Notes: generated by a model from the sequence alone, not told the origin. 64,000 nucleotides of DNA from Arthrobacter sp. N199823 (GCF_002929705.1 NZ_PJIN01000002.1:646158-710157), one strand, 5' to 3'. Shown: positions 32,901-41,219, numbered from the stretch's first letter. Program-made: numbers and translations.

Positions 32901-33272
32901 TTAGATGCGTGTGGCGCGATCGTGAATGGTGATTGTGTAACCGTCGGGATCCTGAAAGACGAATGTCATGCCGAATGGGCCCTCGAAGGGTTCCCGCAGA
33001 ATGGTCGCCCCCGCCCCCGCTAGGGCACTGTGCAAGGCGACGGCCTCAGGATCATGCAGCCAGAGCGCAACGCCGAGCCCCAATGGGCCAGATTCGAGAT
33101 CCAAGCCCGGCTCGGGGTCGCGAATCGCGAAGGTCGGCTGGGTATCGAAGACGACGGCGTGTGGAGGCGAGAAGGGTGCGCGGGTCAGGCCGACGGTGTT
33201 CTCGTAGAAGGCTGCCGCCTTCTCGAGGTCTCGTACCTGCAGGGCAATGAAGTCGGGACCGGTGACGGCCAT
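32901..33272 (-). CDS. VOC family protein (glyoxalase/bleomycin-resistance fold)
   Basis: 123 residues with the paired beta-alpha-beta-beta-beta modules of the VOC superfamily: 'FIALQVRDLEKAAAFYENTV' near residue 8, 'GLGVALWLHDPEAV' near residue 65, 'TFVFQDPDGYTITIHD' near residue 103. The metal-ligand positions appear to include a C-terminal Asp-Gly-Tyr turn. The reaction is unknown; many members detoxify electrophiles or bind antibiotics. It is divergent from a MarR regulator with two near-identical operators in the 58 bases between the start codons, so it is the presumed target of that regulator. Confidence 0.85.
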   Translation of the reverse strand: MAVTGPDFIALQVRDLEKAAAFYENTVGLTRAPFSPPHAVVFDTQPTFAIRDPEPGLDLESGPLGLGVALWLHDPEAVALHSALAGAGATILREPFEGPFGMTFVFQDPDGYTITIHDRATRI

Positions 33273-33287
33273 AATGATTCTCCTTGT

Positions 33288-33332
33288 ATGTCAGTTTCCT
33301 TACATCCAGACACTATGTCAGAATTCTTACAT
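33288..33332. promoter_or_regulatory. tandem MarR-type operators in the VOC/marR divergent region
   Basis: Two 18-bp sites share ATGTCAG-N4-CTTACAT: 33288-33305 (spacer TTTC) and 33315-33332 (spacer AATT). Each is an almost perfect palindrome. Their starts are 27 bases apart, and the second overlaps the first two bases of the MarR start codon, so binding should block transcription of the regulator itself and of the VOC gene. Confidence 0.85.
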
Positions 33333-33756
33333 GAGCAACCGGGAACAACAAGTCGGATACGTGGTCAAGCAGGCACAATCATTGCTTCGTCTTCGCATGG
33401 AGGAGGCGCTGCACCGATACTCCCTCACTGTTTCCCAGTACTCATGCCTTCACCATCTGCTTCGCGAGCCGGGCATCTCCGCTGCTGGGCTGGCCCGGGC
33501 CACGTTCATGACGCGCCAGTCCATGAACTCGATGCTGCAGCAATTACTCGAACGTGGACTGGTTGAACGCCCTACCCGCCCCGAGAGCGGTCGCGCTTTA
33601 CCGACAGCGCTCACACTGGAAGGTGCCGATCTTCTCGTCTCCGCACAGGCTGAAGTGGACAGAGTCGAAGAGCGGATGCTTTCAGGACTTAGCCCCTCAG
33701 AGCTCCTCTCGCTCACTCACGGACTCAACGCTTGCGTTAAGGCGCTGGAAGACTGA
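33331..33756 (+). CDS. MarR family transcriptional regulator
   Basis: 141 residues from the ATG at 33331. The frame is open to 33247, but that part overlaps the VOC gene start and the operators. The winged helix is visible: 'LTVSQYSCLHHLLREPGIS', 'AAGLARATFMTRQSMNSMLQ' and the wing 'ERPTRPESGRALPTALT'. No Shine-Dalgarno precedes the ATG, and the operator ends on it, which suggests a leaderless transcript. It probably represses itself and the divergent VOC gene and is released by a small aromatic or antibiotic ligand. Confidence 0.88.
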   Translation: MSNREQQVGYVVKQAQSLLRLRMEEALHRYSLTVSQYSCLHHLLREPGISAAGLARATFMTRQSMNSMLQQLLERGLVERPTRPESGRALPTALTLEGADLLVSAQAEVDRVEERMLSGLSPSELLSLTHGLNACVKALED

Positions 33757-33936
33757 GCCTGCAGGCAGGACCACTTTCGTCGGCAGCTATCCCGCGAGAC
33801 GTTCCACCTGCGGACGCGGGAGCGCTGAGCAGACGACTTCTGAAAACGACAACGGGACAAATGCTCCACCACGACATGAAGCGCCAATTTCCGGGTTTTT
33901 CAAACCGAATCGTAACCTCCAGCTTAAGGTGGAGAC

Positions 33937-34593
33937 ATGCTGCTTCTCGTGGATCTGGACAACACGCTGGTCGACCGGGCTTCCGCTTTTGACTCGTGGG
34001 CAATCGACTTCGTTGGAGCGCTCGGAAAGCCCAATTCGGAGGCAGATTGGCTCATCGAGACAGACCGGGACGGCTACGAACCTCGGGATTCACTGGCGCG
34101 CGCGATCAAGGAACGATTCAGCTTGGACATGCCCGTAGGGGATCTCGTGGACAGGCTGCTCAATGAGCACGTGCGTTCGATGACCATTGGGGCCCTCACT
34201 ACGCAAGCACTTGCGAGGGCCCGCAAATATGGCTGGAAGATAGCCATTGTCACTAACGGAACAACGGCTCAACAGATGCTCAAAATCCAGGAGGTGGGGC
34301 TTGAACCGTATGTGGATGCTGTCGTCATATCCGAAGCTGAACGAGTCAAGAAGCCGGATCCAGAGATTTTCCGGATTGCGGCTCGTCGCCTGGGTGCAGA
34401 GCTCACCGGTGGTTGGATGGTCGGGGACCATCCAACTGCGGATATTGCTGGCGGCCAAGCAGCAGGTTTGGATACGGGCTGGGTTTCGCGCGGCAAGGAG
34501 TGGCCTGGCGAAACGGCCTCTCCCACACTCATCGCGGGCACTGCTGCCGAGGTCATCGATGCTGTTGTTCATCTGGGCACACTAGCTAAGTGA
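33937..34593 (+). CDS. HAD family hydrolase
   Basis: 218 residues with all four HAD motifs: nucleophile Asp6 and acid Asp8 in 'LVDLDNTLVD', Ser/Thr motif 'IVTNGT' near residue 107, Lys in 'VKKPDPEIF' near residue 138, and acidic motif 'MVGDHPTADIAGG' near residue 161. It belongs to the phosphatase-like subfamily with a helical cap after motif I. The substrate is probably a small phosphorylated metabolite. GGTGGAG lies right before the ATG. It is followed 96 bases later by a methyltransferase gene on the same strand; any functional link is unknown. Confidence 0.88.
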   Translation: MLLLVDLDNTLVDRASAFDSWAIDFVGALGKPNSEADWLIETDRDGYEPRDSLARAIKERFSLDMPVGDLVDRLLNEHVRSMTIGALTTQALARARKYGWKIAIVTNGTTAQQMLKIQEVGLEPYVDAVVISEAERVKKPDPEIFRIAARRLGAELTGGWMVGDHPTADIAGGQAAGLDTGWVSRGKEWPGETASPTLIAGTAAEVIDAVVHLGTLAK

Positions 34594-34689
34594 TTCTGGC
34601 GCGGCTTACCGGATATCTTTGCTCTGCCCGGCTGCAGAAAATCGGCATGTCGGGATTGAATAATGATCGCTCGTCACTACAGTCGTGGC

Positions 34690-35289
34690 ATGACTGATTT
34701 TCGCGTACAACAGGCATATTCCGAGAGAGCCGGTGAGTACACATCCGCACTCGGTGCGATCGACCAGATGCATGCGCTCGACAGACATCGCATTGGACGC
34801 TGGGCCAAGCTGATTAGCGGTCGCGTGCTCGACGCGGGATGTGGGCCGGGGCATTGGGCCGATTTCCTGCACAGGCGTGGCGTCAACGTCTCAGGCATTG
34901 ATCTAGTTGCCGAGTTCATAGACGGGGCACGCCGCCGATTTCCCGAAGTCACATTTCAAGTTTCCTCACTCCGCCGTATCGACGTAGCGGATGGAAGCTT
35001 GGATGGTGTGCTCGCCTGGTACTCCCTGATTCATGTGCCGCCGGCAGAACTACCCGTGATCCTTTCCGAGCTTTCACGCGCGCTTGCACCACAAGGGCAA
35101 CTACTCATCGGTTTCTTTGAAGGCGATCACGCAGAATCTTTCGACCATGGGATCACAACTGCTTACTACTGGTCTATAGAACAGATAACCTCACTGCTCC
35201 TTGCTGCGGGTTTCGACGTCATTGACATCGAAACGCGACAGGGTTCGGGAAGTCGACCCCACGCAGCAATTTCCGCGACTACCCGGTAA
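34690..35289 (+). CDS. class I SAM-dependent methyltransferase
   Basis: 199 residues from Met-Thr-Asp-Phe at 34690; an ATG nine codons earlier lacks a ribosome site. The SAM motif I 'RVLDAGCGPGHWADFL' is near residue 44, the acidic loop 'VSGIDLVAEFI' near residue 65, and the post-motif 'DGVLAWYSLIHVPP' near residue 104. The size and order fit small-molecule methyltransferases of the Methyltransf_11/25 type. The substrate is not predictable. Confidence 0.85.
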   Translation: MTDFRVQQAYSERAGEYTSALGAIDQMHALDRHRIGRWAKLISGRVLDAGCGPGHWADFLHRRGVNVSGIDLVAEFIDGARRRFPEVTFQVSSLRRIDVADGSLDGVLAWYSLIHVPPAELPVILSELSRALAPQGQLLIGFFEGDHAESFDHGITTAYYWSIEQITSLLLAAGFDVIDIETRQGSGSRPHAAISATTR

Positions 35290-35400
35290 AGGCTCCCCTG
35301 CGGGATGAATCACCGTGGACGGGTACGTTCATTTTCCGAACGCGAAATACCCCGAAACCCGACCGGCTTGGGGGTACGACTAAAAGGTGGCTTAGGTAGG

Positions 35401-35414
35401 ATGTGAATTCACAT
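35401..35414. promoter_or_regulatory. 14-bp perfect palindrome (possible operator)
   Basis: ATGTGAATTCACAT is identical to its reverse complement and lies in a 272-base gap, 148 bases before the kinase-like gene at 35562. Its outline resembles the MarR operators at 33288 (ATGT...AATT...ACAT). No -35/-10 pair was evident around it. Confidence 0.35.
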
Positions 35415-35561
35415 TCCATACCAGGGTTCAGGTCGTCGCGGGCCAGTGTTGTGCTGTCCCATTCAAGGTTCGACATACCGGACGCCGGTGTTCACGAAAA
35501 TCGAGGCCGGAAACCACTGATCAAAAGACCGTCCGCCTGCCAACCGGATACGATCTAGTTC

Positions 35562-36368
35562 ATGGATTGGGTTGCGGGAACAGTGCCGGCCTACATGGAC
35601 CGGTGGGTTATAGGCCAGAGCGGGGACATGGTCATTACACCCTCCAGCTGGCTAGTTCCAGGTCGCTGGCATGACCGAAACGTCATGCTCAAGGTCGCCC
35701 GCGTTGCCGAAGAGGCACGCGGTGGCCGCGTTCTCGCTTGGTGGGCCGGTTGTGCCACAGCGGAGGTGCATGAAGTCAACGACCAGGCCGTCCTGATGGA
35801 CCTGGCCTCCGGCAAACGGACCTTGACAGCGATGTGCCAGACAGGCCGCGATGATGAGACTACTAGTATCCTCTGCGAAACCATCGCCTCCCTGCACGGC
35901 GTCCCTGACAAATCGTCGGCTCCCAGTGATCTCGTGCCCTTGCCACTTTGGTTTCAAGACCTGATCGCGCCACCTGATGTAAAGCCTCATGCAGGCAAAA
36001 TTGAGCGAGCGGTAACCATGGCACAAGAGCTACTGGAGGCTTCGACCGCAGAAACACAGGTGGTTCTCCATGGGGACGTCCATCATGGCAATGTTCTCGA
36101 CTTCAACGAGTGTTGGCGTGCGATTGACCCCAAGGGGTTGTTCGGCCACCGGGCGTTCGACTACGCCAATATTTTCTGCAACCCGTCCACTGACGTGGCG
36201 TTGAAGAATTTTCACCGACGACTTGCGATCGTCAGCGAGCACTCAGGGCTCGACATCGATACGGTAAGATCATGTGTCATCGCTTGGTGCGCCCTTTCAG
36301 CCGTGTGGACCGATAAGAGCAGTGGCCCGCCATGGACGGCCCACGCCATCTTGAACACGTTTGGCTAG
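35562..36368 (+). CDS. aminoglycoside phosphotransferase family protein (APH(6)/streptomycin kinase-like)
   Basis: 268 residues. The kinase catalytic loop 'LHGDVHHGNVLDF' (His170, Asp172) and the metal-binding Asp189 in 'AIDPKGLFGHRAFDYANIF' are exactly as in the APH(6) branch, which includes streptomycin 6-kinases. The N-terminal part has 'VMLKVARVAEEARGG', the ATP-lysine region. Length fits. Proteins of this branch phosphorylate streptomycin in some hosts, but many actinobacterial members have no proven antibiotic substrate. The gene stands alone on the plus strand. Confidence 0.85.
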   Translation: MDWVAGTVPAYMDRWVIGQSGDMVITPSSWLVPGRWHDRNVMLKVARVAEEARGGRVLAWWAGCATAEVHEVNDQAVLMDLASGKRTLTAMCQTGRDDETTSILCETIASLHGVPDKSSAPSDLVPLPLWFQDLIAPPDVKPHAGKIERAVTMAQELLEASTAETQVVLHGDVHHGNVLDFNECWRAIDPKGLFGHRAFDYANIFCNPSTDVALKNFHRRLAIVSEHSGLDIDTVRSCVIAWCALSAVWTDKSSGPPWTAHAILNTFG

Positions 36369-36675
36369 CACCAAGGGCCTGCGCTTCAGTCGCCGAACCC
36401 TGTCCGCAGGCGGTTCCCTCTACGGGCACCTGCAGGCAGTGGACCATGCTGACGAGTTTCCTTCTATATGGCTTTCAATAGCCAACTCCCATTTTTGGGC
36501 CAGTAGCCGCTCGGATGGCTTAGAAGCGACCCTGATGTGTCTCATAACCTAAGTGCCTCAAAACCCAAGGGATTCGGGATACTTGGCTCATGCGCACGAC
36601 GCCCGTCATCCGCCGAAGTGTCGGGCACTCGTACGGCCACTGCATCGCCGAAGACACGGACGGTAGAATTGGCGC
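36369..36675. other. intergenic region holding repeat copy 1
   Basis: No gene recognised. The first copy of the 33-bp repeat family is at 36537, 139 bases before the DUF1801 gene. Confidence 0.4.
36537..36567 (+). repeat. 33-bp direct repeat family, copy 1
   Basis: Reads GTGTCTCATAACCTAAGTG, then CCTCAAAACCCA. It matches copies 2 and 3 at about 24-26 of 31 positions by eye. Shared core: GTGTC-CA-AACCT-AGTG-CTC--AACC. The last two bases of the other copies are not conserved here. Confidence 0.75.
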
Positions 36676-37065
36676 ATGCCTGCGAGATTTACGACAGTCG
36701 ACGAGTTCCTCACCGCGCAGTCGCTCGAGCGACGCGCTGACGTGGAGTCTCTCCGCAAGCTCGTACGTGAGGCTGAGCCCAGACTCGACGAGGTCGTTAA
36801 GTGGAACTCGCCCTCCTACACGCTCGACGGTATGGATCGCCTCACGATCAACGCTGCAGGGAGAGGGCCGGTGCAGCTAATTCTGCACTTCGGCACCAAC
36901 CAGCCAGAAGACAAAGGTGCGGTGCCGACGTTCTCGAATGATCCAGATGGACTGCTGATCTGGCATTCCAACATTCGGGCCAGCCTCAGGTTGCCGAAAG
37001 CCGACCAGCTCGCCGCAGAGCGAGACGCGATCACCGCGGTCATCCGGGCGTGGCTTGCTCAGTAG
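36676..37065 (+). CDS. DUF1801 domain-containing protein
   Basis: 129 residues. 'LRKLVREAEPRLDEVVKWNS' near residue 27 and 'PSYTLDGMDRLTIN' near residue 47 are the DUF1801 (YdhG-like) signature. The fold is known structurally as a small alpha/beta sandwich, but no biochemical role is established. The gene lies between copies 1 and 2 of the 33-bp direct repeat, as if it were a cassette. Confidence 0.85.
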   Translation: MPARFTTVDEFLTAQSLERRADVESLRKLVREAEPRLDEVVKWNSPSYTLDGMDRLTINAAGRGPVQLILHFGTNQPEDKGAVPTFSNDPDGLLIWHSNIRASLRLPKADQLAAERDAITAVIRAWLAQ

Positions 37066-37083
37066 AAGAGCGGCTGCGTCCCG

Positions 37084-37116
37084 GTGTCACAAAACCTGAG
37101 TGCCTCTTAACCTATG
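37084..37116 (+). repeat. 33-bp direct repeat family, copy 2
   Basis: Reads GTGTCACAAAACCTGAGTG, then CCTCTTAACCTATG, 19 bases after the DUF1801 stop. Same orientation as copies 1 and 3, 547 bases from copy 1. Confidence 0.8.
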
Positions 37117-37258
37117 CGTTACGACACCCCTCAAGATGGTCTGTGTTGCCTTTTAGTCGTGCCAGGCTGGTGCTTCTGTGCTTGATAGTCCGGCTTTGCT
37201 GCAGTTTTTGAAAGCGCTTGGCTAGCCGGTCTTTCGAAGGAAAGGAATGCCTCCGCGG

Positions 37259-37750
37259 CTACTTTCGGTTGGCCTGAGAGGTGTCGGAGTGTGGTGAGGA
37301 GACGCGGGGTCTGTCTTTCCAAGCGCCGGTGGACCATAAGGTCACTGCGATGAGTGCTGGCTGGAAGAAGAGTCGCACTAGACGCTTGGAGTCGGTGTCG
37401 AGCCCGAATCCATCGCGCGCATGCAGCCACTGGGCGATGTTCCCGGGGAAGACGGCGATAAAGAACAGTGCCACCACCCAACCCACGGGGACTCGCCGCC
37501 GCGCGAGCAACATTAGCGCGGCACCGAGGGTGATCTCTGCAATGCCGGAGGCTACGACGACCAGGTCGGCATCAAGGGGCACGAACTTCGGGACCTGCGC
37601 TTGGAATTCCTCGCGGGCGACTGTCAGATGGCTGATGCCGGCGAACGCAAGCATTGCCCCCAGCACTAGACGAACGATCGTGCGTCCCGTGGATGTGCGT
37701 CCAGAGGGCGCGACGAGTCGTGCCAGGAATGACTTGCCGTTATCGGTCAT
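37259..37750 (-). CDS. DoxX family membrane protein
   Basis: 163 residues from Met-Thr-Asp-Asn at 37750, which has GGAAGG six bases upstream; an ATG five codons earlier contains that ribosome site and is unlikely. Four membrane helices, with the family region 'RLVLGAMLAFAGISHLTVAR' near residue 26 and 'VVASGIAEITLGAALML' near residue 70. DoxX-like proteins take part in redox or thiol-stress responses in mycobacteria, but this subgroup is uncharacterised. It lies between repeat copies 2 and 3 in opposite orientation to DUF1801, with an inverted-repeat operator candidate upstream. Confidence 0.8.
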   Translation of the reverse strand: MTDNGKSFLARLVAPSGRTSTGRTIVRLVLGAMLAFAGISHLTVAREEFQAQVPKFVPLDADLVVVASGIAEITLGAALMLLARRRVPVGWVVALFFIAVFPGNIAQWLHARDGFGLDTDSKRLVRLFFQPALIAVTLWSTGAWKDRPRVSSPHSDTSQANRK

Positions 37751-37816
37751 TGTGAACCTTCCCAAGAATCATGCCGTTGTTTTGTGGTGCGCGTCGTAGG
37801 ATAACGAGCTGATTTC

Positions 37817-37839
37817 ATGAGCATAGTAGCTTTGCTCAT
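37817..37839 (-). promoter_or_regulatory. inverted repeat upstream of the DoxX gene (operator candidate)
   Basis: ATGAGCA (37817-37823) and TGCTCAT (37833-37839) form a perfect 7-bp inverted repeat with a 9-base spacer, 67 bases before the DoxX start. The layout fits an HxlR/MarR-type operator, but no regulator gene is adjacent. Confidence 0.45.
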
Positions 37840-37855
37840 ACTCTTCAGAGGCGTG

Positions 37856-37888
37856 GTGTCCCATAACCTCAGTGTCTCTAAACCTATG
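37856..37888 (+). repeat. 33-bp direct repeat family, copy 3
   Basis: Reads GTGTCCCATAACCTCAGTG, then TCTCTAAACCTATG, 772 bases from copy 2 and in the same orientation. With copy 2 it brackets the DoxX gene. Confidence 0.8.
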
Positions 37889-38167
37889 TCATGCAAGACG
37901 GCTCTGAGCCTGATTTTGCCTCACCGACCATGGACCTGAAGTACCTAACTCCAACCGTGTCCAGCGCGGACGGGCCAGCCTGTCAAAAACGGTCCCATAT
38001 GTCCAAGCCGCTACGGACCTATTTGCAGGGGCAAGGAGCCAGAATTCGATTTCTGGTGGGGGTTGGACGTCAAACGCGTTTGAGTGCAGATGCTTCTCCG
38101 AGACTGCTCAATTTCGTTATTTTCTCGTTACCCGAGGAGTGGGGCTTGTCAGGACTAGAATCAAGCA
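37889..38167. other. no gene recognised
   Basis: An open frame continues through the repeat copy into this stretch, but it has no family resemblance. A plausible promoter for the membrane protein at 38168 was not identified. Confidence 0.3.
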
Positions 38168-38863
38168 ATGCCGAATACAACGAATCCCGAGAAGGTACGA
38201 GCTGAGCATCGCTGGCCTGCTGTTTTAGGGCTACTTGTCGCGTTGGGTTTGTATGCAGCTTTGCCTAGTGTCTTCTTTCCCGTGGTACGTTACACCGTGG
38301 TCGGGGTGGGTCTCGCGATGCTCATTCCGTTGATCATTTTGAATCCCCATCACCTGCATAAAGAAACGAAGTGGTCCAAGCGATTGGCCACCGGTCAGGC
38401 GCTGCTGTTAGTCACGGCCAACGGGGTGGCACTGGTCCAACTAATCATCTTGCTCACATCGAAGGGCAGCGACGACGGGCCAGGCATTTTGCTTGCTTCC
38501 TTGCAAATCTGGGTCACAAACATCATTGCCTTCGCGCTGGTCTTTTGGGAACTGGATCGAGGTGGCCCCGTCAGCCGGCGTCACACCAAACGCAAAGACC
38601 TTCCGGCAGCCGACTTCCGGTTTCCCCAAGACGAGGACCACGACGCTATCGAAGAAGTTGCCGCCCGCTCATCACAGAGAACAGGATGGGTGGCTTCCTT
38701 TATCGACTACCTGTATTTCTCCTTGTCCAACTCAATGGCCTTCAGCCCCACGGACACCATGCCCCTGTCCGCGCGCGCTAAAGCACTCATGGGACTTGAA
38801 TCAGCCGGAGGATTCATCCTTCTGGCGCTCGTCATCGCCCGAGCCGTCTCTCTGCTGGAATAA
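38168..38863 (+). CDS. DUF1345-like integral membrane protein
   Basis: 231 residues. Hydrophobic segments lie at about 18-38, 41-60, 75-96, 108-124 and 213-230. A long hydrophilic loop (about 125-170) precedes 'FSLSNSMAFSPTDTMPLS', which resembles the pore-like or conserved C-terminal motif of DUF1345 membrane proteins. The role is unknown. It heads the stress-gene region but is transcribed away from the SDR/Dps set. Confidence 0.6.
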   Translation: MPNTTNPEKVRAEHRWPAVLGLLVALGLYAALPSVFFPVVRYTVVGVGLAMLIPLIILNPHHLHKETKWSKRLATGQALLLVTANGVALVQLIILLTSKGSDDGPGILLASLQIWVTNIIAFALVFWELDRGGPVSRRHTKRKDLPAADFRFPQDEDHDAIEEVAARSSQRTGWVASFIDYLYFSLSNSMAFSPTDTMPLSARAKALMGLESAGGFILLALVIARAVSLLE

Positions 38864-39111
38864 CCCACCCAGCGAAACTACGGGTGCTGGTCGGCACTGG
38901 TAGCTTCCTAGGACTTCTCCGACCAGCTCTTCAAAAATGTCTTCACAGCAAATGACACAAGTTGTCGTTCCTACCTGCTCAAAGCCCCAGATAACACCGG
39001 TGGCCCTGCCCCAGTCTCCAGGATGTTTACTGGAGGAGCTCTCGGTAGCTGAGTAGGTGCACAAGATTCAACTTTGTTTGGTGGCGAATACTGCACCCTC
39101 CACCTCGTCGG

Positions 39112-39294
39112 TTAGTTAGTACCAGCAATTTCCTGGGCCTTGGTCTGGGCTTGGTCACGAGGAGAGGGTATGAGGAATTTTCCGCGGGCTGGTGGAGGCA
39201 CCAAAGACCAGTAGGCTCGGTGTTTTCGCATGAAGTGGCGTGCTGCCGTCGAAAAAAGCATGACTGCTAAATGCCGTTTGACGGCCTCGTCCAT
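39112..39294 (-). CDS. small hypothetical protein downstream of the SDR gene
   Basis: 60 residues from the ATG at 39294 (GAGG seven bases upstream; an upstream GTG at 39300 is possible). Basic and His/Arg-rich in the middle ('FSTAARHFMRKHRAYW'). It starts 26 bases after the SDR stop on the same strand and so may be its operon partner. No known domain. It could be spurious. Confidence 0.4.
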   Translation of the reverse strand: MDEAVKRHLAVMLFSTAARHFMRKHRAYWSLVPPPARGKFLIPSPRDQAQTKAQEIAGTN

Positions 39295-39319
39295 AACCAC
39301 GCCTCAGATGCGGCGAGGG

Positions 39320-40219
39320 CTAGGGGGATGGAGTTCCTCCATTGACGTTGAGGGTTTCTCCTGTGACATAGCTGGATTCAGACGAGGCTAGGAAAACATA
39401 AGCTGGGGCAAGTTCTGTGGGTTGTCCGGCCCTTCCCAGCGGCGTTTTTTTACCGAATTTCGGGAGTTTCTCCTTGGGCTGGCCATCGCTGACCTGCAGG
39501 GGAGTCCAGATGGGTCCAGGGGCGACGGCGTTGACCCTGATGCCGCGAGGGGCGAGCTGCTGGGCGAGTCCTTTGGAGAAGTTGTTGATGGCGGCTTTCG
39601 TGGAGGCGTAGTCGATCAGGGTAGCTGAAGGGTTGTATGCCTGAATGGAAGTTGTGTTGATAATGGTGGAACCGGGCGCTAGGTGGGGCAGGGCTGCCTT
39701 GGTAATCCAGAACATGGCAAAGATATTGGTTTTGAAGGTCTCTTCGAATTGTTCGTCGCTAAGATCTTCAAGCTGCTCCACCGCGATTTGCCGACCGGCG
39801 TTGTTGACGATGATGTCTAGTCCTCCGAGCTCCTCGACGGCCTTCGCGACCAAGTCTCGTGCAGCCTTGGCTTCAGAGATGTCGCTAGGCAGGGGTACCG
39901 CCTTTTGCCCACAGTCTCGAATCAAGCCAACGATCTTTTGAGCGTCGGGTTCTTCGACAGGTAGATACGAGAGGGCGACGTCGGCCCCTTCCCTCGCAAA
40001 TGCTATGGCAACGGCTGCACCGATGCCTGAGTCGGCGCCTGTGATGAGCGCTTTGCGCCCCGCGAGGCGGCCGGTTCCGCGGTAAGACTTCTCACCGCGG
40101 TCCGTCTGAGGCTCTAGATCACGATCCAGACCGGGTTCGGGTTGATCTTGCTTTGGCGGGCTGATGCTGGGGTAGCGGGTGACAGGATTTTGGAAAGTAT
40201 ATTGGTCTCCGTGTGCCAT
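39320..40219 (-). CDS. SDR family oxidoreductase (general stress protein 39-like)
   Basis: 299 residues. The first about 45 are a Pro/Glu-rich leader typical of the YhdF/YhxD/GSP39 group. The Rossmann motif 'LITGADSGIGAAVAIAFA' follows near residue 58, then 'NNAGRQ' near residue 138, 'INTTSIQAYNP' with catalytic Ser, and 'YASTKAA' with catalytic Tyr and Lys near residue 204. It ends in 'TGETLNVNGG'. An NAD(P)-dependent reductase of unknown substrate, stress-induced in Bacillus relatives. RBS AAAGGA. It heads a minus-strand pair and sits among other stress-type genes. Confidence 0.9.
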   Translation of the reverse strand: MAHGDQYTFQNPVTRYPSISPPKQDQPEPGLDRDLEPQTDRGEKSYRGTGRLAGRKALITGADSGIGAAVAIAFAREGADVALSYLPVEEPDAQKIVGLIRDCGQKAVPLPSDISEAKAARDLVAKAVEELGGLDIIVNNAGRQIAVEQLEDLSDEQFEETFKTNIFAMFWITKAALPHLAPGSTIINTTSIQAYNPSATLIDYASTKAAINNFSKGLAQQLAPRGIRVNAVAPGPIWTPLQVSDGQPKEKLPKFGKKTPLGRAGQPTELAPAYVFLASSESSYVTGETLNVNGGTPSP

Positions 40220-40300
40220 GTTGGGTTCCTTTCCTTAGCGCATATTAGGGCGCGTTGAATGATGTCGCGGCGCTCCGGATGAGACGCCTAAACCGGTGAC

Positions 40301-40687
40301 TTAGTTTCCTGTTTCTGGGAGATGCCAGCTGGATTTGATCTTGCCCGTTTCGCTGCCGCTCAGAGCTGAGTCAGGAAATTCATCGGAAACCTCCGGGACG
40401 ATATCCAGCGGGTTGGCACCGTTCGAGCTAATGTCAGCCGCCACCTCAGCCTGGCGTGAGTGATCTGGGGCCTGGTTTTTTGTGGAGGGCGGGATCAGCT
40501 TGTGGGCAAGGTCGGCGGCCGGTTCTTTGACAGTGTCTTGGACGGTGGCGATGTTGTTTTGAACTGCATCAGTGGTCCAGAGCGCTTTAGAAGCTGTCTT
40601 GATTTTTTCGTAGCTTGTCCGACCTGCACGGGTACCTAATACGTATCCGGCGGCCAGACCAGCCACAAAGGTGAGCTTTGCTTTCAT
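40301..40687 (-). CDS. YtxH-like general stress protein
   Basis: 128 residues. One N-terminal hydrophobic segment with 'GLAAGYVLGTRAGRTSYEKI' (residues about 11-30), the YtxH-type Gly-x-x-x-Gly-x-x-Ala-Gly pattern, followed by an amphipathic helix and a polar tail. Such proteins sit at the inner membrane and belong to general stress regulons in Bacillus and actinobacteria. It shares orientation with its stress-related neighbours. No enzymatic activity is expected. Confidence 0.7.
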   Translation of the reverse strand: MKAKLTFVAGLAAGYVLGTRAGRTSYEKIKTASKALWTTDAVQNNIATVQDTVKEPAADLAHKLIPPSTKNQAPDHSRQAEVAADISSNGANPLDIVPEVSDEFPDSALSGSETGKIKSSWHLPETGN

Positions 40688-40736
40688 TGTGTCCCCTTAG
40701 GCGAAGATCGATGAGGGTAGCAAGTACAAGCAGTTG

Positions 40737-41219
40737 TTAGAGATTTACGGTTCGGCTCTCGCCGGCGTCAATCTCTTCGCCTGTTATTCGGGCCTTGGCC
40801 CACTGGAAAAGGGTGGAGATGGCTCCGCCTGGCGATTCCCAATACTGGGCTCCCTCGGGGCGGACACGAATAAGGACTAAATCTTTGGATTCAGGACCGT
40901 CGGGATAGAACGCTGCCGCGGCTTCATTCCACATCTCCCGAGCCTTGGGCTCACTGGTGATAATCACAGCCGAACCATGAACAGAGAGCCAGTCATCCTT
41001 TCCGGTAAAGGAAAGATTAACCTGTGATCCCTCACCAATCTCTGCGACGGGCCCGGCACTAGTGGAGCTGAAGAACCACAGCTCTCCATCGTCTTCAACT
41101 TTAACCACCGTCATGGGCCAACTCTGAAGTGCCTCATCTGCCCCTAAGGCCGTTAGCATGCAGATCCGATGCTGCGTGATCATCTCAGTGACTTTATGAG
41201 TGTCTTCATTCATGGACAT
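40737..41219 (-). CDS. pyridoxamine 5'-phosphate oxidase family protein (general stress protein 26-like)
   Basis: 160 residues from the ATG at 41219 (AGGAG eight bases upstream; the open frame extends further but without a ribosome site). It has a split-barrel flavin fold, with 'RICMLTALGADEALQSWPMT' near residue 18, 'GELWFFSSTSAGPVAEI' near residue 46, and a C-terminal 'VRPEGAQYWESPGG' as in the GSP26 group. It would bind FMN or F420 and reduce small molecules. It lies in the stress cluster in the same orientation as GlsB and YtxH genes. Confidence 0.85.
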   Translation of the reverse strand: MSMNEDTHKVTEMITQHRICMLTALGADEALQSWPMTVVKVEDDGELWFFSSTSAGPVAEIGEGSQVNLSFTGKDDWLSVHGSAVIITSEPKAREMWNEAAAAFYPDGPESKDLVLIRVRPEGAQYWESPGGAISTLFQWAKARITGEEIDAGESRTVNL

